Of a stretch of DNA of 64,000 nt, positions 32,507-39,121 are shown in pieces. This DNA comes from Palsa-504 sp963769715. GTDB lineage: Bacteria; Actinomycetota; Actinomycetes; Streptosporangiales; Streptosporangiaceae. The stretch is taken from NCBI GenBank assembly GCA_963769715.1, contig CAVYNE010000005.1, positions 62,001 to 126,000 of the forward strand, given 5' to 3'. The notes below the pieces were generated by a model. That model did not search any database. It was not told where the DNA came from and was given only the letters and a program-made list of their open reading frames with translations. The stretch's first letter is position 1; each line of letters begins with the position of its first letter. Both the position numbers and the translations under genes were made by a program.

Positions 32507-32622
32507 GGGCTCCGGCAGTACAGGCCCGGCAGGGCCGGTACCGTATCTGGTTGCGTGCTGCACAACCCGACCGACGTTCTGCCAGGCCCGATCCCAGCCT
32601 CCCTACACTTTGTCGCACACCC
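32507..32622 (-). repeat. 117-bp inverted repeat, right arm
   Basis: Reverse complement of 32036-32152 with a handful of differences. Its outer end overlaps the frameshifted 3' extension of the livF gene. Confidence 0.95.
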
Positions 32623-33361
32623 AGGCCGGCTCGCGGGGGGGCGACCTCGGGTACGCCAGGTCAGTGCGCGCCGGCGGCGGTGCCGAGGTAGTGCGCGAAC
32701 AGATCGTCGCCGAGGCCGGCCGGCGGCCGGCGAACACCACGCTGCCCTTGTTCAGCAGGTACACCTGGTCGGCCAGGGCCAGGGCACGGTTGACGTACTG
32801 CTCCACGATGAGCAGTGCGGTGCCGGACGCGGCGATCTGGCCGAGGAACTCGAAGATCTTGTCCACGACGACCGGCGCGAGGCCCATCGAGGCTTCGTCC
32901 ACGATGACCACTCTCGGATCGGCGAGGTAGGCGCGGGCCAGCGACAGCATCTGCTGCTGCCCGCCGGACAGCAGCCCGGCGGGCTGGCGCAGCTTGCCGC
33001 CGAGCACCGGGAAGGCCGAAACAGCCCGGTCCAGCGCGGCGGCCTCGTCGCCCTGGCGCGCGTGCAGCACGAGGTTCTCCCGCACGGTCAGCGTCGGGTA
33101 GATGCCGCGCCCCTCGGGGATGTGGCACAGCCCGCGCCGGGCGCGGGCGTACGGCCGGGCCCGGGTGACATCCTCGCCGCCTAGCAGGACCGTCCCGGCC
33201 GAGGGTCTGAGCAGGCCGGAGGCAACGCGGAGCAATGTCGTCTTGCCGGCTCCGTTCGGCCCGAGCACGGCTACTACCGTGCCCGGCTGGACGGCCACCG
33301 AGACGCCGCGCAGTACGGTGTGCTCGCCGTAGCCGGCCTCGATCCCGCGCAGCTCCAGCAT
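32603..33361 (-). CDS. livF: Branched-chain-acid-type ABC ATPase (LivF-like), 3' frameshift
   Basis: 252 residues as read. Walker A G-P-N-G-A-G-K-T-T, the L-S-G-G-Q-Q-Q-M signature and the V-I-V-D-E-A-S-M-G-L Walker B are intact. After V-V-F-A-G the frame leaves the family pattern. In the next frame the expected ending P-P-A-G-L-G-D-D-L-F-A-H-Y-L-G-T-A-A-G-A-H stops at 32661. A single missing base near 32727 in a GGCCGCCGGCCGGCC run explains it. As read, the C-terminus runs into the right inverted-repeat arm. Function as the second ATPase of the importer is probably retained, since the lost part is the extreme tail. Confidence 0.88.
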   Translation of the reverse strand: MLELRGIEAGYGEHTVLRGVSVAVQPGTVVAVLGPNGAGKTTLLRVASGLLRPSAGTVLLGGEDVTRARPYARARRGLCHIPEGRGIYPTLTVRENLVLHARQGDEAAALDRAVSAFPVLGGKLRQPAGLLSGGQQQMLSLARAYLADPRVVIVDEASMGLAPVVVDKIFEFLGQIAASGTALLIVEQYVNRALALADQVYLLNKGSVVFAGRRPASATICSRTTSAPPPARTDLAYPRSPPREPAWVCDKV

Positions 33362-33365
33362 GGCT

Positions 33366-36173
33366 TTACCTCGCTATCTTCGGTTGCTGCGGGCCGACGG
33401 GCTCGGTGCCGAGGTAGGCGGCCCGGACCGTGTCGGCCGAGCTCACGTCGGCCGTGGTTCCCTCGAAGATCTTCGTCCCGAAGTCGAGCACGTGAACGTA
33501 GTCGCAGATGGTCATGACCAGGGCCATGTCGTGCTCCACCAGCAGGATGCCGACTCCTCGCTCCGCGACCACCCGGGTCAGGACCGCGCCGAACCGCTGC
33601 GTCTCGGCCCGGTCCAGGCCGGAGGACGGCTCGTCGAGCAGCAGCACATCGAACTCGCCGGCCAGGCAGCGGGCCAGTTCGGCCAGCCGCCGCTGCCCGG
33701 TGGACAGCGCCGCCACCGGGCGGTCGGCCAGATCGGCGATCCCGGCCAGCGCCATCGCCTGCTCGGTGGCCTCGCGGCGGCGGTTTCGGTCTCGCCTGGT
33801 CTCGGCCACGTGCCGCCAGGGCCGCCGGCCGGCCTGCCCGGCCTCCCGGCCGAGGGACACGTTCTGGATCGTGGTCAGCGAGTCGAAGAGCTCCATCTTC
33901 TGGAAGGTCCGGCCGAGGCCACGCCGGGCCCGGGCCGCCGGATCCAGCGCGGACATGTCCACACCGTGCAGCCGGGGTGTCCCGGCCGCCGGCCGGAGCA
34001 GGCCGGAGGCCACGTTGAACAGGGTGGTTTTGCCGGCTCCGTTCGGTCCAATGAGGCCCGTGATCCGGCCGACGGGAGCGGTCAGGCTCACGTCGTTGAC
34101 CGCGACGTGCCCTCCGTACCGCACCGTGATGTGCGCCAGGTCCAGGCCGGCGGCGGCCGTTTTATGATCCCGAACGAGTCGGCTGACCGCGGTGCCTGAC
34201 CCGTTGGCCGCCTGGGTCGCGGGCGCCGGAACTGGCGTCCCCGGGGGTTCTGGGGCTTGTGGAGCAGTGGGGGACTGGTTCGCCATGGCCGGGAGTTCTG
34301 CGGACCGGCTGGCCGGTGCCTGGCGGCGGCCGCCGACGCGGTCGAGGAAGTGGTGCAGCCGCTCATGGCGCGGTACGAGGCCGATGGCCACCTGCACGGC
34401 GGCCGCGCCGAACAGCACGTTCAGCCAGTCACCCACGGTCCCGCCGGTGGAAATCCAGGACGGGATGATCACGAGCGCGAAGCCCGCAGCGAACGCATAC
34501 CAGGGTTCCCGGCCCGGCATGATGACCAGCAGCGCCAGCAGGGTAAGAGAGCTGAACGCGGTGAAGTCCGAGCTGGTGACGGTGTGCACCACGCCGCCGA
34601 ACAAGGCGCCGGAGATGCCGGCCAGGAACGCGGCGATGCAGAAGACGAGCACCCGGGTCACCACCACGCTCGTGCCGTGCGTGGCCAGGGCGACCGGCGA
34701 GTCGGCCAGCCCGGCGAGCAGCCGGCCGAGCCTGCTGCGCACCAGCCACACCACCAGCAGGCCCGCGACCACCGCGAAGACGAGCACCAGGTAGTAGTAG
34801 GCGATGTCGCCCGAGGCGAACGACGGCCGGTTCACCGCCTGCCCGAGCGAGCTCGAGCCGAACATGATCCAGAGCGGGTAACCCATCTGCTGCATCGTGA
34901 CGCCGAACCCGAACGTGGCCAGGGCCAGGAACACCCCGGGCAAGCGGATGGCGGGAATCGCGATGAAGGCGCCGATCGGCACCGCCGCCAGGCCGGCCAG
35001 CAGCAGCGCCATACCCCAGGGCAGCCCGAAGCCGGCCGTCAGGTGCCCCATCGTCGTGGCGCCGATGGCCGCGAACGCGGCCTGGCACAGCGACACCTGT
35101 CCCGACGTCCGGACCAGCAGGCCCAGCGACAGGAACAGGACGACCTGGCTGAGCCCGTCCGACCAGTAGGGCAGCTGGCCGGCGTCGACCAGGTGCGGGA
35201 CGGCCAGCAGGACGACGCCCAGCACGACGGCGCCCGCCAGCTGCACCCGGGCGGGCGCGGCGTACGTCGCTGTCGGCCGGGGCCGGGACACCCGCCGGTC
35301 GGCCAGCTTGGACCGCGGCGTGAAGATCAGCACCAGGAACAGCACGATGAACGGGATGCTGGCGGGCAGCCCGGCCAGCGCGGCGCTGCCCGTGACCACG
35401 TACTTGGTCGCCACCGACGCGATGATCCCGATGACCAGCCCGCCGACGTAGGTGAGCGGCAGGGACGAGAACCGGCCGATGGCCGCGGCACCGAAGGCCT
35501 GGACGACCAGCAGGGTGAGCACGGTGGCGTCCAGGTTCAGGGTCGGCGCCAGCAAGATCCCGGCCAGGACGGCGAAGCTGGAGCCGATGATCCAGGCCCA
35601 CCGCCGCACGGTCGCCGGGCTGGTGCCGCCTAGGTCGAGCAGCTCGGGGTTGTCGACCACGCCCCGCATGGCCAGGCCGAGCCGGGTTCGCCGGAAGAAC
35701 ACGAACAGGGCCACGGTCGCAGCCAGCGCGATGCCGGTAATGATCATCTGGTCTGCGCCGATGAATACGCCGCCGATGTCGAACGCGTGCTGCGGCAGCC
35801 AGGCCGGGAAGGTGCGCGCCAGCGTGCCGAACGTGGCCGAGAAGAAGCCCTGGACCACCAGGATCAGGCCGACCGTGGCGACCACCTTCATGGTCGCGGA
35901 GGCATCCGCCAGCCGGCGCGCCATCGCCTCCATGCCCAGGCCGAGCACCGGGCCGACCACGAATACGCAGATCAGCGCGGTGGGCACGGCGGGCAGGTGC
36001 AGGACGTCGTCATGGGCGATGTAGAAGACGTAGGCGCCGGTCGTGGCCACCGCGCCCTGGGCGAAGTTGAAGATGCCGGAGGTCTTGTAGGTCAGCACCA
36101 GGCCGGTTCCGGTCAGGCCATAGACCGATCCGGCGGTGATGCCGAGGATCACGAACGGGAGCAGCGCATTCAT
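33366..36173 (-). CDS. Fused LivH-LivM-LivG ABC importer polypeptide
   Basis: 935 residues. ~1-300 is a LivH permease (F-N-F-A-Q-G-A-V-A-T-T-G-A-Y). ~310-610 is a LivM permease (S-G-Q-V-S-L-C-Q-A-A-F-A-A-I-G-A). A Pro/Ala-rich linker at ~640-680 leads to a LivG ATPase with G-P-N-G-A-G-K-T-T near 706, the signature L-S-T-G-Q-R-R-L, and D-E-P-S-S-G-L-D. Normally these are three genes. Only 4 bases separate it from livF downstream; the binding-protein gene lies upstream beyond a strong hairpin. It imports branched-chain amino acids or, more often in catabolic loci, aromatic or cyclic organic acids. Confidence 0.92.
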   Translation of the reverse strand: MNALLPFVILGITAGSVYGLTGTGLVLTYKTSGIFNFAQGAVATTGAYVFYIAHDDVLHLPAVPTALICVFVVGPVLGLGMEAMARRLADASATMKVVATVGLILVVQGFFSATFGTLARTFPAWLPQHAFDIGGVFIGADQMIITGIALAATVALFVFFRRTRLGLAMRGVVDNPELLDLGGTSPATVRRWAWIIGSSFAVLAGILLAPTLNLDATVLTLLVVQAFGAAAIGRFSSLPLTYVGGLVIGIIASVATKYVVTGSAALAGLPASIPFIVLFLVLIFTPRSKLADRRVSRPRPTATYAAPARVQLAGAVVLGVVLLAVPHLVDAGQLPYWSDGLSQVVLFLSLGLLVRTSGQVSLCQAAFAAIGATTMGHLTAGFGLPWGMALLLAGLAAVPIGAFIAIPAIRLPGVFLALATFGFGVTMQQMGYPLWIMFGSSSLGQAVNRPSFASGDIAYYYLVLVFAVVAGLLVVWLVRSRLGRLLAGLADSPVALATHGTSVVVTRVLVFCIAAFLAGISGALFGGVVHTVTSSDFTAFSSLTLLALLVIMPGREPWYAFAAGFALVIIPSWISTGGTVGDWLNVLFGAAAVQVAIGLVPRHERLHHFLDRVGGRRQAPASRSAELPAMANQSPTAPQAPEPPGTPVPAPATQAANGSGTAVSRLVRDHKTAAAGLDLAHITVRYGGHVAVNDVSLTAPVGRITGLIGPNGAGKTTLFNVASGLLRPAAGTPRLHGVDMSALDPAARARRGLGRTFQKMELFDSLTTIQNVSLGREAGQAGRRPWRHVAETRRDRNRRREATEQAMALAGIADLADRPVAALSTGQRRLAELARCLAGEFDVLLLDEPSSGLDRAETQRFGAVLTRVVAERGVGILLVEHDMALVMTICDYVHVLDFGTKIFEGTTADVSSADTVRAAYLGTEPVGPQQPKIAR

Positions 36174-36200
36174 CTGGTCTTCTCGCTCAGTAGGTCGTCA

Positions 36201-36239
36201 GATCCCCGGAGCGCCCGGCCAGCGGGCGCTCCGGGGATC
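36201..36239 (-). terminator. 17-bp perfect intergenic hairpin between binding protein and permease
   Basis: GATCCCCGGAGCGCCCG (36201-36217) pairs fully with 36223-36239 around a 5-base loop. It lies four bases after the binding-protein stop and has no T-run downstream on the minus strand. A partial terminator or an mRNA-protecting stem that gives more binding protein than permease is likely. Confidence 0.75.
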
Positions 36240-36243
36240 AGGC

Positions 36244-37479
36244 TTACGACGGGCAGATCGCCGCGGTGCCCTTGGGCGCGGTCAGCTTGCCGCCCTGGAT
36301 CTGGGCCAGGAAGAAGCAGTTCACCTGGGACGCCGGCGCGCCGGAGTGGAAGTTCAGCGGCGGCGTCAGGCCGTTCAGCGTGTCGTTCTTCGGCAGCGCG
36401 TACAGCGCGGTGAACACGTCGGCCGCGGTCGGCTTGGCGGGCAGGCTCGCGGCCGCCGCCCCGAACAGGACGCCGCCGGTCCAGCCGGACATCGGGTTCG
36501 GGCCGAGCGCGGTGCTCGCCTCGTACGTGGCCATCGCGTGTGCGAACTGGGTCACCGCGGGGGTGCTGGCGAACCAGAGCGCGTTGGTGGTGGGCACGTA
36601 CGCGCCGTTCACCTGGCTCAGCTGGAGGTAGCGGCTGTCGAACGCGCCCGACGGGATCACGTACACCGGGCTGTAACCCTGCTGGGCGCAGGCCGGCGCG
36701 AATCGCGAGCCCGCCGCATAGGAAGCGTCGATGATCAGGGCCTGCGCTCCGGCCTGCTTGGCGGCCAGGCACTGGGCCGTGTAGCTCGGCGCCGACACGG
36801 CGATCGCCGCGCTGGTGGACATGTTGAGCTGAAATGCCTTCGCGTAGCCCTGCAGCGCGGGCACCGTCTGCTTGCAGGCGGCGACCTCAGCGCAGTACAC
36901 CGCGCCGAACGAGTTCTTGCCCGCCGCCTTCACCGCGTACGCCTGCATCTCCAGCGAGGTCAGCACCGTGCTGCCGGACGGGAAGAACGCCGGGTTGGTG
37001 AACCACTCGGGGGTGTCGGCCTGGCCGCCGACCACGGCCACGTGCTGCTGCTGGACGTAGGAGGCCCAGCCGCTCTCGGTGCCTCCGGCCTCCGGGCTGA
37101 CGATGGCCAGCACGTGATCCACCTGGACGAGCTGGCGGATGTCCGCCTGTGACTTGGTCGCGTCGCCCTGATCGTCCTCGACGACCAGCTTGACCTGGCG
37201 GCCCTTGATGCCGCCGCTGGCGTTGACCGAATCGACCCAGGCCTGCAGCCCGGCCAGGTGCTCCGGCTGGGCGGACGGGCCGGAGAAGTTGCCGATCGTG
37301 CCGATGAGCAGGTCCGACCCGGAGGCAGCGACGGCCGAGCCGGAGCTGGAACTGGAGGCGCTCGTGCTGGTGCTGGTGCTTGTCCCGCTGCTACTGCTGC
37401 TGCAGGCCGTGGCGAGGGCCGCGACCGCGACGCTCAGCGCGGATACCCGCCACAGAGCGGTTCTACGTGTCTTGTTCAT
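36244..37479 (-). CDS. ABC substrate-binding lipoprotein (Liv-type, periplasmic-binding fold I)
   Basis: 411 residues from ATG at 37479. The signal is K-T-R-R...A-A-L-A-T-A-C, with a lipobox cysteine followed by a Ser/Thr-rich tether. The mature part begins D-L-L-I-G-T-I-G-N-F-S-G-P, the typical first strand of branched-chain-type binding proteins, and has V-V-E-D-D-Q-G-D-A-T as the ligand-loop region. It delivers ligand to the adjacent fused permease. Ligand not predictable; co-occurrence with acyl-CoA ligases favours an organic acid. Confidence 0.9.
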   Translation of the reverse strand: MNKTRRTALWRVSALSVAVAALATACSSSSSGTSTSTSTSASSSSSGSAVAASGSDLLIGTIGNFSGPSAQPEHLAGLQAWVDSVNASGGIKGRQVKLVVEDDQGDATKSQADIRQLVQVDHVLAIVSPEAGGTESGWASYVQQQHVAVVGGQADTPEWFTNPAFFPSGSTVLTSLEMQAYAVKAAGKNSFGAVYCAEVAACKQTVPALQGYAKAFQLNMSTSAAIAVSAPSYTAQCLAAKQAGAQALIIDASYAAGSRFAPACAQQGYSPVYVIPSGAFDSRYLQLSQVNGAYVPTTNALWFASTPAVTQFAHAMATYEASTALGPNPMSGWTGGVLFGAAAASLPAKPTAADVFTALYALPKNDTLNGLTPPLNFHSGAPASQVNCFFLAQIQGGKLTAPKGTAAICPS

Positions 37480-37599
37480 TGCTGGTTCGAACCCCCAAGA
37501 TTCGGGCCGGGAAGGGACGGTGACCGTTTCGGCTGGCACCGCGTCCCGCAGTGCTGACGTAGCCGGAGTCACACAGACGATGAGTGGACGGTAAACACG

Positions 37600-37665
37600 G
37601 GGTGACCCGGATCACCAGTAGATAGCTTAATTGTCTATCTAATTGTTATCATCTAACGAACATGA
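37600..37665 (-). promoter_or_regulatory. AT-rich promoter of the importer operon
   Basis: AGATAGCTTAATTGTCTATCT contains an inverted repeat (AGATAG...CTATCT), followed by AATTGTTATCATC. A candidate binding site for one of the FCD GntR regulators encoded at 49-51 kb; no direct evidence. Confidence 0.45.
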
Positions 37666-37709
37666 CGTCTACAGGTAACGTGAGCCGGTTTTGGCGCGAT
37701 GGGAGGGAC

Positions 37710-38954
37710 TTACTTCAGCAGCGGGGTCTCGTTGACGGGCTTCTGCCCCATCAGCTGCAGCTGCCCGTCCTGGTCGATCATCTGGTAGGTCCACGGATCA
37801 GAGATGGCCGTGAAGCCGGCGATGCCCTTCGCCGAGGGCGTCCAGGGCGGCACGATCGGCAGCTTCAGGTCCTTGACGTTGTTCAGCGCCTGCCTCAGGC
37901 TGCTGGCCGTAAGGTCCGGGATGTTCTTGCCCATGGCGAATATCGCCTGCATGCCTACCCAGGCCACCATGGCGTTGTTGCGCATCGTGGCGGGGTTCGC
38001 CGCGGCGTCACCGGTGGCCGCGCGGTAGGCGTTGACCTGGCTGAGGTAGGTCTGCACCCCGGGTACCTGCGCGCCGGAGGTGAGCGGCGGCGTTCCCGAG
38101 CACACCAGCAGGCCGCTGGCCTTAGCGCCCAGGGTGGCCAGCGCCGAGGGTCCGACCTCTTCCTGGTTGGTCACGAAGGTGACGTGGCTACCCTGCGAAC
38201 GGGCCGTCGTGATCAGCGCCTCGGCCTGGTTCTCGGCCATGCTGAACAGCACGGCGTCGGCCTTCGCGGCCTCGAAGTCGGCGACGAACGGCGCGTAGTC
38301 CGCCGCGGTGAAGGGGATCGTGGCGCTGCCGACCACCTGAAGCCCGACCTTCGGCGCGACGGTCTTGACCGTGGCTATCGTCGCCTGTCCCGTCGCGCCT
38401 TCGTCGGCGAACACGAACAGCCGGTGGTGTCCCTGGGCCGCGGCCAGCTGCTCCGCACAGGCGTACTCGTACGGCAGGCCGGGGAACCCGATGTAGTTGT
38501 CCGGGTTGATGTACTCCGCAGGGGTGATCGCACCCTCCATGAGCTGCGGGATGCCGGCCGACTGCAAGATGGAGTCGATCTGCGCACCGGACCCTGAGAC
38601 GCTCAGTGTGTAGTCGGTGGCGACCACGCCGTCGGAGACCATCTGGCGAGCGCAGGCCGTGGCCTGGTTGGGATTGGCCTGCTCGTTGCAGAAGTCCACG
38701 ACTATCTTGCGCCCGTTCAGGCCGCCGGCCTTGTTCTCGGCGTACGCCGCGGCCTGCATCGCGGCGACGATGTCCGGCGCGTTGTAGATCTGGGTGTTCT
38801 CGGGCACGATGACCCCGACCTTGATCGGCGCGTTCGACGTCGCCGCGCTCGAGCCTGAACCGCTCGAGCCTGAACCACCGCTGCATCCAGCGCTCAGCAG
38901 GCCGAGCGCGGCTACGGCGGCGACCGCCGCCGTAGCCCTAAGTCTCATTGGCAT
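37710..38954 (-). CDS. Second ABC substrate-binding lipoprotein
   Basis: 414 residues from the ATG eight bases after GGAGGA; an ATG at 38975 lies upstream of the ribosome site and is less likely. Signal peptide with lipobox L-L-S-A-G-C, then a Gly/Ser tether. The mature sequence I-K-V-G-V-I-V-P-E-N-T-Q and V-D-F-C-N-E-Q-A-N-P-N-Q-A belong to the same fold-I class as its neighbour but are only distantly similar. It is divergent from the second fused permease set, its probable partner. Confidence 0.9.
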   Translation of the reverse strand: MPMRLRATAAVAAVAALGLLSAGCSGGSGSSGSGSSAATSNAPIKVGVIVPENTQIYNAPDIVAAMQAAAYAENKAGGLNGRKIVVDFCNEQANPNQATACARQMVSDGVVATDYTLSVSGSGAQIDSILQSAGIPQLMEGAITPAEYINPDNYIGFPGLPYEYACAEQLAAAQGHHRLFVFADEGATGQATIATVKTVAPKVGLQVVGSATIPFTAADYAPFVADFEAAKADAVLFSMAENQAEALITTARSQGSHVTFVTNQEEVGPSALATLGAKASGLLVCSGTPPLTSGAQVPGVQTYLSQVNAYRAATGDAAANPATMRNNAMVAWVGMQAIFAMGKNIPDLTASSLRQALNNVKDLKLPIVPPWTPSAKGIAGFTAISDPWTYQMIDQDGQLQLMGQKPVNETPLLK

Positions 38955-38975
38955 CTGGGTCTTCCTCCGCTTCAT

Positions 38976-39121
38976 CGGATCGGCTAGCGTATAAACAGTT
39001 AGTTAATTTAACTCGGTTGTAGGTATCTGGAGGATGACATGGCAGCAGGGGTCAGCGCAAGAGTCAACGCACGGCGCTGTGTTCCAGGTCATGGGGTCCC
39101 GGGCCATGAGGAGCCCGCACG
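38976..39121. promoter_or_regulatory. Divergent promoter between binding protein and second importer
   Basis: AT-rich ATAAACAGTTAGTTAATTTAA is central. GAGGAG sits upstream of the permease ATG. Confidence 0.4.
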
